This document shows, piece after piece, positions 18,570-28,296 of a stretch of 64,000 bases of DNA. The stretch comes from Anaerorudis cellulosivorans. Lineage in GTDB: Bacteria; Bacteroidota; Bacteroidia; Bacteroidales; Dysgonomonadaceae. The stretch covers positions 36,736 to 100,735 of the forward strand of contig NZ_JAPCWE010000012.1 in assembly GCF_025943985.1 (NCBI RefSeq), written 5' to 3'. The position numbers were made by a program, and so were the translations under genes. Below the pieces are notes generated by a model. It was not told the DNA's origin, made no database searches, and saw only the letters and a program-made list of their open reading frames with translations. Position 1 is the first letter of the stretch. Each line of letters begins with the position of its first letter.

Positions 18570-18590
18570 ATCTCTTGAAAAGATCGGATG

Positions 18591-18598
18591 CAAAAGTA
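18591..18598 (-). promoter_or_regulatory. Promoter -7 box of tRNA-Leu
   Basis: Reads TACTTTTG on the minus strand, matching TAnnTTTG, about 22 nt before the mature tRNA 5' end. The -33 region is only T-rich. Confidence 0.55.
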
Positions 18599-18807
18599 CA
18601 TATATTTTCGATAAATAAAAACTCTTTTCTCTATTTTTTTTGATCCGGACGGCTTTGTAAATCTATTTTTATTCTTTACCTTTAAAGCATGAATGAACAT
18701 GAAAACAAAAAGGGTTGTAAAAGTGTTAACATAATGAATTTGCGGAAAATATTTTTTTTTTTTGAAACAAACGTATTTAATATAGCGTATTAATCTTTTC
18801 AACATTG

Positions 18808-19890
18808 ATGATGAGAAATAACAATTATTGTGTAATTATGGGCGGAGGAATTGGAAGCCGCTTCTGGCCTTTCAGTAAAGAACAAAAGCCCAAACAGTTT
18901 CTGGACTTTTTCGGAACAGGGAGATCGTTATTGCAAAGTACTTTCGATCGTTTTAAAAAAATTGTTCCCATTGAAAATATTTTTATTGTAACTAACGATG
19001 CGTATGCCGAAATAACGCGGCAACAGTTGCCGGAATTGTCCGAGAACCAGATACTCAGAGAGCCAATGAGGAGGAATACTGCACCTTGTATCGCCTTTGC
19101 GTGCTATCGAATCAGATCGATCGACCCGGATGCCAATATCGTGGTTGCTCCTTCCGACCATTTGATTCTCAAGGAGGATCGGTTTATTGCCGATATTAAT
19201 AAAGGATTGGAGTTTGTGGCAAAAAATCCGGTGTTGCTGACGCTGGGTATTATGCCGAGCCGACCTGAAACAGGTTACGGATATATTCAAGTGAGCGAAG
19301 AGAATATCGACGGCGTTCACAAAGTTAAAACGTTTACCGAAAAACCGGATCGCGAGCTGGCTCAGAAGTTTTATGAGAGCGGAGAATTTGTGTGGAATTC
19401 GGGAATTTTTCTATGGAATGTAAATACTGTTTTAGAGGCTTATAAAAATTATTTGCCCGATATATTCAACAAATTCAACGAGGGAAAAGATGTGTTTAAT
19501 ACACCGAAGGAAAAAGATTTTATCGATGCATGCTTCCCATTTTGTCCGAATATCTCTATCGATTACGGTTTAATGGAAAAAGCCGAAAATGTTTATGTCA
19601 TAACATCTGATTTCGGATGGAGTGATCTGGGAACATGGGGGTCGCTGCATGAGATGGCAGAAAAAGACGAAAACAACAACGCCAGTTTGAATTGCAAAGC
19701 CTTGTATTTTGAAAGTTATGACAACATTGTTGCCATGAGTGACGGGAAAGTGGTGGTTATTCAAGGGTTGGAAGACTACATTGTGGCAGAATCGGATAAT
19801 GCTTTGCTTATTTGTAAAAAAAGCGAAGAACAACGCATCAAACATTTTGTTACCGAAGTAAAGTTCCGTTTTGGAGATGAGTTTGTTTAA
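18808..19890 (+). CDS. manC: Mannose-1-phosphate guanylyltransferase
   Basis: Makes GDP-mannose from mannose-1-phosphate and GTP, feeding surface polysaccharide and GDP-fucose synthesis. The 360 residues hold the nucleotidyltransferase signature MGGGIGSRFWPFSKEQKPKQ near 11-30, EPMRRNTAPCIAFA near 76, VAPSDHL near 112, TEKPD near 170 and FVWNSGIFLW near 191. It is the short form without the C-terminal phosphomannose isomerase domain. ATG 18808 or 18811 is preferred to TTG 18805. It is a single-gene unit ending at a strong hairpin. A 12-T run (18751-18762) lies in its upstream region. Confidence 0.93.
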   Translation: MMRNNNYCVIMGGGIGSRFWPFSKEQKPKQFLDFFGTGRSLLQSTFDRFKKIVPIENIFIVTNDAYAEITRQQLPELSENQILREPMRRNTAPCIAFACYRIRSIDPDANIVVAPSDHLILKEDRFIADINKGLEFVAKNPVLLTLGIMPSRPETGYGYIQVSEENIDGVHKVKTFTEKPDRELAQKFYESGEFVWNSGIFLWNVNTVLEAYKNYLPDIFNKFNEGKDVFNTPKEKDFIDACFPFCPNISIDYGLMEKAENVYVITSDFGWSDLGTWGSLHEMAEKDENNNASLNCKALYFESYDNIVAMSDGKVVVIQGLEDYIVAESDNALLICKKSEEQRIKHFVTEVKFRFGDEFV

Positions 19891-19939
19891 AACGGAAGGA
19901 TAGTCGGCTTATTTTCGTAAATAGAAGAGTGTCCGTTAA

Positions 19940-19985
19940 AAACTGAACCCCTAAAGGTAAACAAAAAACTTTAGGGGTTTAGTTT
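19940..19985. terminator. Bidirectional terminator between manC and glnN
   Basis: A 17-bp stem (19940-19956 and 19969-19985) with one G-U pair and an A-rich 12-nt loop; both strands end in T-rich sequence. The genes on each side converge. The bases just before it (19929-19941) resemble the IS end at 63791. Confidence 0.85.
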
Positions 19986-20085
19986 ATAGTACTTCACTTT
20001 TGTAGAGAATTCACCGGAATGAAAAAACCGGCTGAATTTTGGCGAAAAACAATCAGGTGTGCTTACTCAACAGATAGCCTTACAA

Positions 20086-22281
20086 TTAGTTCGTAAACAA
20101 TAATTCGCGATATTTTGGGAGTGGCCACATCTGGTCGTCAACAACGAGTTCGAGCTTATCTACATGATAACGTATGACATTAAAGTAGGGGAGCACCGTA
20201 TCGTGGTAGGCAATGGCTTTTTCTCTTGCGTCTTCGATCTTGTTGGCTACTTTTCGTGCCTCCACCATATCGTCCACATTTTTCTTGATAGCCGCAATGT
20301 GTGTGGCTATTTCCTCGACGAGTGAAGCGTCTTCTTTTGTCAATCCGGCTGCTTTTTTCTCGTCGTATACCGCTTTCATTTTACAGATATTGTCGAGCAG
20401 AACCGATTGATATCGTGTAGCTACGGGAATGATATGGTTAATGGACAGATCGCCCAACACCCGTGCTTCAATTTGAATTTTTTTGGTGTAAGTTTCCCAT
20501 TTTACTTCGTTGCGGGCTTCCAGTTCTTTTCTTGTCATGACTCCGGTGCTTTCAAACATCTTTACCGATTGATCGGAAGTGTAGGCGTCGTAAATCAGCG
20601 GAACGCCGGTTTGGCAATCGAGGCCGCGTTTTTCGGCTTCAATTTTCCATTCTTCGCTGTAATTGTTCCCTTCAAATCGGACAGGTTTGCTTTCCTTGAT
20701 ATAGAGCCGTATCGTGTCGTAAACGGCTTCTTCTTTTTTCATGCCCTTTTTCATTTTTTTGTCGATTTCGCTCTTGAATTCGGTCAATTGGGCAGCTACG
20801 GCAGCATTCAATACGATCATGGCTGTCGAGCAATTTGCCGATGAACCCACAGCCCTGAACTCGAAGCGATTGCCGGTAAAAGCAAAGGGTGATGTGCGGT
20901 TACGGTCGGTATTGTCGATCAATACTTCGGGAATATGAGTTACCCCCAATTTCATTTTCTTTAATTCTTCGACCGTGATTTCGTCGTCTTCCGAGCTATA
21001 TTCGATTTTATCCAAAACTGCCGAAATCTGTTTGCCGAGAAATACCGAAATGATGGCCGGCGGCGCTTCGTTTGCGCCTAATCGGTGTGCATTTTGGGCA
21101 GACATGATCGACGCCTTCAGCAGTCCGTTATATTTGTAAACAGCCATCAGTGTATTTACCAGGAAGGTAACAAACTGAAGATTCTCGTTGGCGGTTTTTC
21201 CGGGAGTGAACAATCCCACCCCGGTGTCTGTTCCCAGCGACCAGTTGTTGTGTTTGCCCGAACCATTGATTCCTGCAAATGGTTTTTCGTGCAACAGGAG
21301 TTTGAAATGATGCTTAGTCGCGATTTTGTTCATGAGCATCATAATCAGCAAATTTTGATCTACCGCCAAATTGGTTTCACCGAAAATGGGAGCCAATTCA
21401 TACTGGTTTGGAGCCACTTCATTGTGCCGGGTTTTTAAGGGGATGCCGTATTTATAGGCTTCAAATTCCACTTCGCGCATGAAGGCGGCCACCCGGGGAG
21501 GAATCGCACCGAAGTAATGATCTTCCAGTTGCTGGTTTTTGGCACTTTCATGACCCATCAACGTTCTTCCGGTGAGTACCAGATCGGGACGTGCTTCATA
21601 CAATGCCTGATCTACAAGAAAATATTCTTGTTCCCATCCCAAATACGAATATACTCTTTTGACATTGGGATCGAAGAGTTTGCAGACATCAACGGCTGCT
21701 TTGTCTACGGCTGAAAGTGCTTTCAATAAAGGAGTTTTATAGTCGAGCGCTTCCCCTGTATATGAAATAAAAACAGTGGGGATACACAGTGTGTCGCCCA
21801 TAATGAAAGCCGGAGACGAAGGGTCCCATGCGGTATAGCCACGTGCTTCAAACGTGTTGCGGATACCGCCGCTGGGGAAACTCGAAGCATCGGGTTCCTG
21901 TTGTGCAAGAAGTTTTCCGGAAAATGTTTCGATTACATCCAGTGTCGATCCATCTGCATATTCGATAAACGAATCGTGCTTTTCGGCAGTTCCGTCTGTC
22001 AGTGGTTGAAACCAATGGGTATAGTGTGTCGCACCCATTTCCAGCGCCCACATCTTCATGCCTACGGCCACATGGTCGGCAATTTCCCGTTGAAGGGTTG
22101 TACCTTTGTCTATAGCTTCCAGGACTGTCCGCATTGTTTCTTTCGAAAGGAATTTGGCCATTTGTTTTTTGTTGAACACGTATTTCCCGTAATAATCGGA
22201 TGGCAATTTGTCCGGTGCCGAAATTTCGAGGGGTAGATGTTGTGTTGCTTTTTCTATTGCTGTAAATCGTAATGTCGACAT
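20086..22281 (-). CDS. glnN: Glutamine synthetase, type III (GSIII)
   Basis: Assimilates ammonia by the ATP-dependent conversion of glutamate to glutamine. The 731-residue length and the N-terminus with the THWFQPLT ... KHDSFIE ... GGIRNTFEARGYTAWDP segments are those of GSIII, the large type first described in Bacteroides fragilis, not the 470-residue GSI. The core includes HNEVAPNQYELAP and the ATP-site stretch GINGSGKHNNWSLGT. A promoter with TTTC-N19-TACTTTTG is 70-100 nt upstream. No PII or ammonium transporter gene is adjacent. Full-length. Confidence 0.95.
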   Translation of the reverse strand: MSTLRFTAIEKATQHLPLEISAPDKLPSDYYGKYVFNKKQMAKFLSKETMRTVLEAIDKGTTLQREIADHVAVGMKMWALEMGATHYTHWFQPLTDGTAEKHDSFIEYADGSTLDVIETFSGKLLAQQEPDASSFPSGGIRNTFEARGYTAWDPSSPAFIMGDTLCIPTVFISYTGEALDYKTPLLKALSAVDKAAVDVCKLFDPNVKRVYSYLGWEQEYFLVDQALYEARPDLVLTGRTLMGHESAKNQQLEDHYFGAIPPRVAAFMREVEFEAYKYGIPLKTRHNEVAPNQYELAPIFGETNLAVDQNLLIMMLMNKIATKHHFKLLLHEKPFAGINGSGKHNNWSLGTDTGVGLFTPGKTANENLQFVTFLVNTLMAVYKYNGLLKASIMSAQNAHRLGANEAPPAIISVFLGKQISAVLDKIEYSSEDDEITVEELKKMKLGVTHIPEVLIDNTDRNRTSPFAFTGNRFEFRAVGSSANCSTAMIVLNAAVAAQLTEFKSEIDKKMKKGMKKEEAVYDTIRLYIKESKPVRFEGNNYSEEWKIEAEKRGLDCQTGVPLIYDAYTSDQSVKMFESTGVMTRKELEARNEVKWETYTKKIQIEARVLGDLSINHIIPVATRYQSVLLDNICKMKAVYDEKKAAGLTKEDASLVEEIATHIAAIKKNVDDMVEARKVANKIEDAREKAIAYHDTVLPYFNVIRYHVDKLELVVDDQMWPLPKYRELLFTN

Positions 22282-22350
22282 AATTGGATGTATAATTTTA
22301 TGATTTGAGATTTATTCAATCTCAATAACTTAGTAATATATTTGACGACA

Positions 22351-22381
22351 CAAAAGTAATTGAATTTTTATTTTTCCGAAA
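22351..22381 (-). promoter_or_regulatory. Promoter of glnN
   Basis: Minus strand TTTC (22378-22381), 19 nt, TACTTTTG (22351-22358): one mismatch to the Bacteroides consensus. It leaves a leader of about 65 nt. Confidence 0.7.
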
Positions 22382-22413
22382 CTTAGGGAGGTATCTTAAT
22401 TCGAAAATTTGTA

Positions 22414-23094
22414 TCATTTAATTTTTGGATTTTTTTGAGGCAATCGAGCCAAAAAGGTTTTGTTTGCACGTACTTCCTGTTTCATCGTTACCAGAATTTC
22501 ACTATCAGTGGGGAGGAAGACGTCTACTCGGGAACCTAATTTTATAAATCCTAGAGGATCAGCAATATTATAACTTTCGCCTTCTTTTACATAAGTCACG
22601 ATGCGCTTTGCTACCGCTCCGGCTATTTGCCGTGTTAGTATTCGATAACCGTCGGGAGTTTCAAAAATGATGTTTGTTCGTTCGTTGTCTTTACTCGATT
22701 TTGGTAGATATGCTGCATGAAATCGGCCCATATCGTGTGATAAATGGATTATTTTACCGGTTACGGGGACCCAATTGGAATGAGCATTGAATAACGACAT
22801 AAAAATGGATATCTGTATGCACTCTTGCTGTAGGAAATCTTTTTCAAATACTTTTTCTATGGTTACGATTTTTCCGTCGGCAGGTGCATTTACCCAGCCG
22901 AGAAGTTGGCCCGTATATATTCTTTTGGGTTTTTTGTAGAAATTTACCATTGTTGCGTATAGAATGGCAGTTAACGCAAAGATAGTATGATTGAGAATTT
23001 TTACCTGACAAAAGACAAACAGGATTATATTCAACAAAATAAATGTTATTAACCATTTAATGAGTACGTGTCTGCCTTCTTTGTGTATCAACAT
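22414..23094 (-). CDS. psd: Phosphatidylserine decarboxylase, short type
   Basis: Decarboxylates phosphatidylserine to phosphatidylethanolamine at the inner membrane. The 226 residues have two membrane segments near 12-50, NAPADGKI near 75, MSLFNAHSNWVPVTG near 104 and the self-cleavage site in IKLGSRVDVFLP near 188-199, where the serine becomes the pyruvoyl group. This is the short, proenzyme-type PSD. Start 23094 is set by a perfect AGGAGG seven bases upstream (23100-23105); the longer frame to 23205 runs back inside cvpA. It overlaps cvpA by 7 nt. Confidence 0.92.
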   Translation of the reverse strand: MLIHKEGRHVLIKWLITFILLNIILFVFCQVKILNHTIFALTAILYATMVNFYKKPKRIYTGQLLGWVNAPADGKIVTIEKVFEKDFLQQECIQISIFMSLFNAHSNWVPVTGKIIHLSHDMGRFHAAYLPKSSKDNERTNIIFETPDGYRILTRQIAGAVAKRIVTYVKEGESYNIADPLGFIKLGSRVDVFLPTDSEILVTMKQEVRANKTFLARLPQKNPKIK

Positions 23095-23690
23095 AATTGC
23101 CTCCTGTATGAGTTGGGGATAAACATTTGATTGAGGTTCTTTTGCAAAGCGGGTGAAAAAGTTTGAATTGTTTCCTTTTGTTGTTCGGGAATATATTGCT
23201 TCCAAACTTCTTCGTTAAGGTATGGCACAATCGTAGGAATAACTATTTGTATGCGTTCGAAAAAAAAAGAAGATTTCTTTGTCTCTTTTTTTATGATGTT
23301 TTCTTTAGGATCGAGCATCAATACAACGTTGAGAATCAAACTGAGTACTACTGCAGCTGTTCCTATGGATACAATAGAGCCTAATATTTTATTAAAAAAA
23401 CCAAGATGAATGATTGCTATGAATTTTTGAATGATGCTGCCAAGTAGTGTTACGATAGCCATAATAATGGCAAAACTTATAAGATAGGAGACTACTGATG
23501 CGGTGTTTTGTGACATATGCGTGATTTGCAATAACCATGGAAGAATGATTTTTGCTGTTTGCCCTGCAAAAACAACTGCCAAAATCAGTCCGCAAAGGTT
23601 TATTAATTGCCTGATTAATCCTTGCCTGAATCCACTCGCAAAGGCCCAGATCAATGCGATTGTTATAATGATGTCAAACCAATTTAACAC
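23088..23690 (-). CDS. CvpA family membrane protein
   Basis: A 200-residue inner-membrane protein with four hydrophobic segments in the first 125 residues (about 5-25, 28-50, 62-85 and 100-124) and a polar C-terminal tail, the layout of CvpA proteins (named from colicin V production; role in envelope homeostasis). FDIIITIALIWAFASGFRQGLIRQ at the N-terminus fits the family. The start is GTG at 23690, overlapping the murI stop by 7 nt. It lies between murI and psd in one transcript. Precise function is unknown. Confidence 0.85.
   Translation of the reverse strand: MLNWFDIIITIALIWAFASGFRQGLIRQLINLCGLILAVVFAGQTAKIILPWLLQITHMSQNTASVVSYLISFAIIMAIVTLLGSIIQKFIAIIHLGFFNKILGSIVSIGTAAVVLSLILNVVLMLDPKENIIKKETKKSSFFFERIQIVIPTIVPYLNEEVWKQYIPEQQKETIQTFSPALQKNLNQMFIPNSYRRQLC
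23100..23105 (-). promoter_or_regulatory. Perfect Shine-Dalgarno site of psd
   Basis: AGGAGG on the minus strand, 5-7 nt before the psd ATG and inside the last codons of cvpA. Strong SD sites are rare in Bacteroidota, and this one fixes the psd start. Confidence 0.75.
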
Positions 23691-24535
23691 AGCGTATCGA
23701 TATTAATGTTTTGAGCTTCTATTTTTTCATTAAGGAAAAGTGATGCTTGTTGGGAGAATTTTTTTGGCGATTCGGTAGTAAAAAAACGAATTGTACCGTT
23801 TTTTGTACATTTTTCATCCATTTCGGGATGGCGTTCGAGATAGTTTTCCAGGCTTTTGGCTACATACTTGCCTTGCGCAATTACACGAATATATTCCGGC
23901 AGATAGTGTTTTATTTTTTTTATCAGCAAGGGATAATGCGTGCAACCAAGAATAATGGTATCGATATCGGGATCTTTTTTTAATAAGCGGTCGATATGTT
24001 GTTTCACAAAATAATCTGCACCGGGTTTATCGTACTCATGGTTTTCCACTAAAGGTACCCACATCGGGCAGGCTTCGCCGGTGACGATGAGATGAGGGTG
24101 CAGTTTTTTGATTTCTAAATTGTATGATTGTGATTGAATAGTGCCTTCGGTACCCATAACTCCTATATGTCCGGTTTTAGTATATGTATCTATGTTTTCA
24201 ACTGTCGGTCGTATGATACCCAATACTCGTCGCGTGGGATCAAGATGCGGAAGGTTGTTTTGTTGAATACTTCGTAGCGCTTTGGCTGATGCTGTGTTAC
24301 ATGCCAGAATAACCAAATGGCAGCCTTGAGAAAAAAACCATTTAACCGATTGAAGTGTAAATCGGTACACAACATCAAATGAACGGTTTCCGTAGGGGGC
24401 TCGAGCATTGTCTCCCAAATAAATATAATCGTATCGGGGCATTAAGGAACGGATTTCAGATAATATGGTGAGTCCGCCATACCCCGAATCGAAAATACCG
24501 ATAGCTCCTTCTTTTCGGCTAAAACTATTCTCCAC
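23684..24535 (-). CDS. murI: Glutamate racemase
   Basis: Supplies D-glutamate for peptidoglycan. The 283 residues contain FDSGYGGLTIL near 15-25 and both catalytic cysteines, in LACNTASAKALR near 77-88 and LGCTHYPLLI near 188-197. Length is normal. It follows ompH by 24 nt and overlaps cvpA, so ompH-murI-cvpA-psd is likely one envelope operon. Confidence 0.94.
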   Translation of the reverse strand: MENSFSRKEGAIGIFDSGYGGLTILSEIRSLMPRYDYIYLGDNARAPYGNRSFDVVYRFTLQSVKWFFSQGCHLVILACNTASAKALRSIQQNNLPHLDPTRRVLGIIRPTVENIDTYTKTGHIGVMGTEGTIQSQSYNLEIKKLHPHLIVTGEACPMWVPLVENHEYDKPGADYFVKQHIDRLLKKDPDIDTIILGCTHYPLLIKKIKHYLPEYIRVIAQGKYVAKSLENYLERHPEMDEKCTKNGTIRFFTTESPKKFSQQASLFLNEKIEAQNINIDTLC

Positions 24536-24559
24536 TGCCTTTTATTTTGGAGTTAACTA

Positions 24560-25078
24560 TTATTTTATACCCAGTTTCGCTTTTACAAATGGATTGGCAT
24601 CTACAGCATTGGGAGTAACAAAAATTATAGCCGGATCGGCTAAGTCGTAAATCACCGTAAAGTTTTGCTCAATGCCCACGATGCGCACGGCTTCTTTGAT
24701 TCTTTCTTTTATGGGTTCCAACAAAATCTTTTCCTGTTCTTCGATATCTTTCTGCGCTAATTTCATGAATTCGTTAATCTTATTTTCCAAATCAGTTAAT
24801 TCTTGCATTCTGCGTAGTTTGATGTTCTCGGCCAGTGAGTTTTGATACGTGATGAAATCGGAATATTTTTTGTTGTATTCATTTTGCATCAACTGTAATT
24901 CTTCCTTATAATTATTACTGAGTGTGGTAAGTTTTTCGGTGGCTCTGGTTTTTTCCGGGACAGCATTAATCAATTCAATCGTATTTACATAAGCTACCAC
25001 ATAAGCATTTTGAGCAATTGCAGTTGCGGTTATCACGAAGATGAGTACACTTGCAGTTAATAGAATTTTTTTTGTCAT
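24560..25078 (-). CDS. OmpH/Skp-type periplasmic chaperone
   Basis: Holds unfolded outer-membrane proteins in the periplasm on their way to the Bam complex. The 172 residues begin with a signal peptide (ending AIAQ near 22). VAYVNTIELINAVPE follows, and a long charged coiled coil from about 45 to 135 forms the Skp tentacles. The C-terminal strand VIYDLADPAIIFVTPNAVD closes the body. The mRNA probably begins at a 13-bp hairpin 70 nt upstream. It is first of the ompH-murI-cvpA-psd set. Confidence 0.88.
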   Translation of the reverse strand: MTKKILLTASVLIFVITATAIAQNAYVVAYVNTIELINAVPEKTRATEKLTTLSNNYKEELQLMQNEYNKKYSDFITYQNSLAENIKLRRMQELTDLENKINEFMKLAQKDIEEQEKILLEPIKERIKEAVRIVGIEQNFTVIYDLADPAIIFVTPNAVDANPFVKAKLGIK

Positions 25079-25150
25079 AATAAATACAATTTTATGATTT
25101 TGTTTGTTGTTTTCCCAGTCAACATATGCAACTTATTTCTCTGTGTGTTG

Positions 25151-25184
25151 TAGCAGCATCTGCAGGTTGCAGCAGATGCTGCTA
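25151..25184 (-). promoter_or_regulatory. Strong hairpin at the start of the ompH leader
   Basis: Perfect 13-bp inverted repeat (25151-25163 and 25172-25184) with an 8-nt loop, GC-rich compared with its surroundings and with no T-run on either side. It lies between infB and ompH. It is either the 5'-end structure of ompH mRNA or the 3'-end structure of the rimP-nusA-infB mRNA. Confidence 0.6.
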
Positions 25185-25186
25185 TC

Positions 25187-25218
25187 TCAAGGTAGAGAAT
25201 TTAAATTACAATGTCAAC
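25187..25218 (-). promoter_or_regulatory. Candidate ompH promoter
   Basis: Minus strand GTTG (25215-25218), 20 nt, TACCTTGA (25187-25194), a near-match to TTTG-N19-TAnnTTTG. Transcription would start at the first bases of the hairpin 25151-25184. Confidence 0.4.
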
Positions 25219-25248
25219 TGGTTTTCAATATATTATAAAGCATTGCTT

Positions 25249-28227
25249 TTACAATGTTTTCTTTACTTCCACCTCTTCATAAGCTTCTATAATATCGCCT
25301 ATTTTTATATCGTTGAAATTTTTGATGTTCAATCCGCATTCGTAACCTGCAGCTACTTCCTTTACGTCTTCTTTGAAACGTTTCAGCGAATCCAATTCTC
25401 CCGTATAAATAACGATACCGTCACGGATCAGCCGAATTTTGCTTGTACGTTTGATTTTACCTTCTTTAACCATACAGCCGGCAACTGTCCCCACTTTGGT
25501 AATCTTGAAGACTTCGCGCACTTCCAGATTGGCAATAATTTCTTCTTTGATATCGGGCGAAAGCATACCTTCCATAGCGGATTTTACATCTTCTATAGCA
25601 TCGTAAATGATAGAGTATAAACGAATTTCGACTCCTTCTTTCTCTGCTTCTTTGCGAGCTGCCATTGAGGGACGTACCTGGAAACCAATAATAACGGCAT
25701 CTGATGCTGCTGCCAGCGTAACATCTGATTCGGAGATTTGGCCGACAGCTTTATGAATAACGTTGATCTGTATTTCATCGGTGGATAATCGGATGAGCGA
25801 GTCTGAGAGTGCTTCTACCGAACCATCCACATCGCCTTTTACAATAATGTTCAGTTGTTTGAAATTTCCGATGGCAATGCGGCGGCCAATATCGTCAAGT
25901 GAAAGCAATTTTTGCGTACGAATTGACTGTTCGCGTTGTAATTGTTCACGTCGGCTTGCAATGGCACGAGCTTCCTGTTCGTTCTCCATTACGTAAAAAA
26001 TATCCCCTGCCTGAGGTGCACCGTTTAGTCCCAGAATAAGTGCCGGTTCTGAAGGGCCTGCTTTTTCTATACGTTGATTGCGTTCGTTGAACATGGCTTT
26101 TATACGTCCATAGTATGTGCCTGCCAACACGATGTCTCCCTGTTTCAATGTCCCGTTTTGAACAAGGACGGTTGCTATATATCCACGGCCTTTATCAAGG
26201 GAAGATTCAATAACGGAGCCTTTTGCATTACGATTGGGATTTGCTTTCAGTTCGAGCAGGTCGGCCTCGAGCAATACTTTTTCCATCAGTTCCTGCACCC
26301 CGATTCCTTTTTTTGCCGATATATCTTGAGATTGATACTTCCCTCCCCATTCTTCTACCAAATAGTTCATTTCAGCCAATCTTTCTTTTATTTTGTTGGG
26401 GTTGGCTTCCGGTTTATCTATTTTATTGATTGCAAAGACAATAGGTACCCCTGCAGCTTTGGCATGGTTAATTGCCTCAACGGTTTGAGGCATAATATCA
26501 TCGTCGGCAGCAATAATAATGATAGCTACGTCTGTGACCTGAGCTCCTCGTGCACGCATAGCAGTAAATGCTTCGTGTCCGGGTGTATCGAGGAAAGTAA
26601 TTTTTCTTCCATCATTTAATTGAACATTGTAGGCGCCTATATGTTGTGTGATTCCTCCGGCTTCACCTGCAATTACATTGGTATTCCGGATATTATCCAA
26701 TAAGGATGTTTTACCGTGATCCACATGTCCCATGACGGTAACGATAGGTGGACGAGGAACCAAATCGTTGGGATCGTCTTCTTCTTCGGCGATAGCTTCT
26801 ATTACATCTGCACTTACAAATTTGGTCTTGAAACCGTATTCTTCAGCTACAATGTTAATGGTTTCTGCATCCAGGCGTTGATTGATTGCAACCATGACCC
26901 CCAAACTCATGCAAGTGGAGATAACATCGGTTACAGGAACATCCATCATGTTGGCTAAGTCGTTAGCTGTAACAAATTCAGTTAATTCAAGTACATGGCT
27001 TTCGCGTTCTTTTTGCAGATTTTGTTGTTGTTGTTTATAAGATAAAGCTTCGCGTTTTTCGCGGCGATATTTTGCGCCACCTTTCCCGCCCCTTTTTTCT
27101 GTGAGACGTGCTAATGTTTCTTTGATTTGTTTTTGTACTTCTTCGTCGCTTACTTCCGTTTTATTCGGTTTTCTGAGTATTGGACGGCGTCGCCCTACCT
27201 CTTTGGGAGAAGAGTCAAAAGTATTGGGTCTATCGATATTAACTTTGCTTTTACGAATACGTTTACGTTTTTTCTTCCCTTTATCTTCTAATTCATCGAC
27301 CGGTTTTCTTTTTTCTTCGATGCTTTCTTTTTTCAAAAGCTTCACATTTTCTTCTTTTAATCTTTTGCTGTCGAGAGCTTTTTGTTCCCTTTCAAGTCTT
27401 TCTTTTTTGCGCTGTGTACGACTTTTCCGTGCCGGTCGGGTTTTATCGTTAATGGCATCCAGATCAATTGAGCCTTTTATTACTAAATTGGGTTCTAATT
27501 TCTTTTTATGAATGCGAAAAATTTCCTCCTCTTTTTCATTATTGCTTTTATCGGCAGATTCCTCTTCAGCGATAATTATTTCCTCCGGAACGATTTTTTC
27601 TTCGAAAGCTTGTTCTTCTTTGGCAACTTCTTCTTTTATAGTTTCGGTTTCCAACGTTGATTCATTTTCTTTACCCTCTATTTCTTCAGTCACAATTTTT
27701 TCTCCGGCAAATTCAACTTTTTCCGGTTCGTTTTTTGTCTCGACTGCGATTTCTTCTTTTTCTTCTTCTATGATGGTCTTGGGGGCAGACTCTATTGCTG
27801 TTTCAGCTTCTACCATTTCTTTTTCTTGAGGCTTTTCTTCCGGTTTTGTTTCTTTTTTCTTCTTATGCTCGTCCAGTTCAATATTTCCAATAATATTGAT
27901 ATGGGGTTTTAAACTTTCCGGTATTTCGGTTTTTATGGTTTCCTTCTCAACTTTCTTTTTTTGTTCGGTTTCCTGCAATTCATATCCTTCAATAGCAACA
28001 GTTTCTTTTTTACTTTCTTTATTGTGAAGTTTTTCGAGTGTTTTATCGACTTCTTTTCTGATATTTTTATCTTTACCAAACTCTGCAATTAACAACTCAT
28101 ACTGTTCTTCTTCGATTTTGGCGTTTGGGTTAGCTTCTATGTTAATACCTTTTTTGTGTAGAAATTCAACCAGACTATTGATCCCTACATTTAAATTTTT
28201 CGATGCTTTTATTAACCTTATAGACAT
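25249..28227 (-). CDS. infB: Translation initiation factor IF-2
   Basis: GTPase that places initiator tRNA on the ribosome. The 992-residue protein has an N-terminal IF2_N-like helical domain (1-60), a very long acidic and basic linker (about 70-400, rich in Glu and Lys), a second IF2_N segment near 415-465, the G domain with GHVDHGKT near 499-506, DTPGHE and NKIDKP, then domains II-IV. The long charged linker is usual in Bacteroidales. It is the last gene of rimP-nusA-infB. Confidence 0.97.
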   Translation of the reverse strand: MSIRLIKASKNLNVGINSLVEFLHKKGINIEANPNAKIEEEQYELLIAEFGKDKNIRKEVDKTLEKLHNKESKKETVAIEGYELQETEQKKKVEKETIKTEIPESLKPHINIIGNIELDEHKKKKETKPEEKPQEKEMVEAETAIESAPKTIIEEEKEEIAVETKNEPEKVEFAGEKIVTEEIEGKENESTLETETIKEEVAKEEQAFEEKIVPEEIIIAEEESADKSNNEKEEEIFRIHKKKLEPNLVIKGSIDLDAINDKTRPARKSRTQRKKERLEREQKALDSKRLKEENVKLLKKESIEEKRKPVDELEDKGKKKRKRIRKSKVNIDRPNTFDSSPKEVGRRRPILRKPNKTEVSDEEVQKQIKETLARLTEKRGGKGGAKYRREKREALSYKQQQQNLQKERESHVLELTEFVTANDLANMMDVPVTDVISTCMSLGVMVAINQRLDAETINIVAEEYGFKTKFVSADVIEAIAEEEDDPNDLVPRPPIVTVMGHVDHGKTSLLDNIRNTNVIAGEAGGITQHIGAYNVQLNDGRKITFLDTPGHEAFTAMRARGAQVTDVAIIIIAADDDIMPQTVEAINHAKAAGVPIVFAINKIDKPEANPNKIKERLAEMNYLVEEWGGKYQSQDISAKKGIGVQELMEKVLLEADLLELKANPNRNAKGSVIESSLDKGRGYIATVLVQNGTLKQGDIVLAGTYYGRIKAMFNERNQRIEKAGPSEPALILGLNGAPQAGDIFYVMENEQEARAIASRREQLQREQSIRTQKLLSLDDIGRRIAIGNFKQLNIIVKGDVDGSVEALSDSLIRLSTDEIQINVIHKAVGQISESDVTLAAASDAVIIGFQVRPSMAARKEAEKEGVEIRLYSIIYDAIEDVKSAMEGMLSPDIKEEIIANLEVREVFKITKVGTVAGCMVKEGKIKRTSKIRLIRDGIVIYTGELDSLKRFKEDVKEVAAGYECGLNIKNFNDIKIGDIIEAYEEVEVKKTL

Positions 28228-28296
28228 ATAATTAAATTAGACTTTTTATGATTTGTGAACAGTGAGTGTTGCCATGAAGATGCAAATTAGTGTGAA

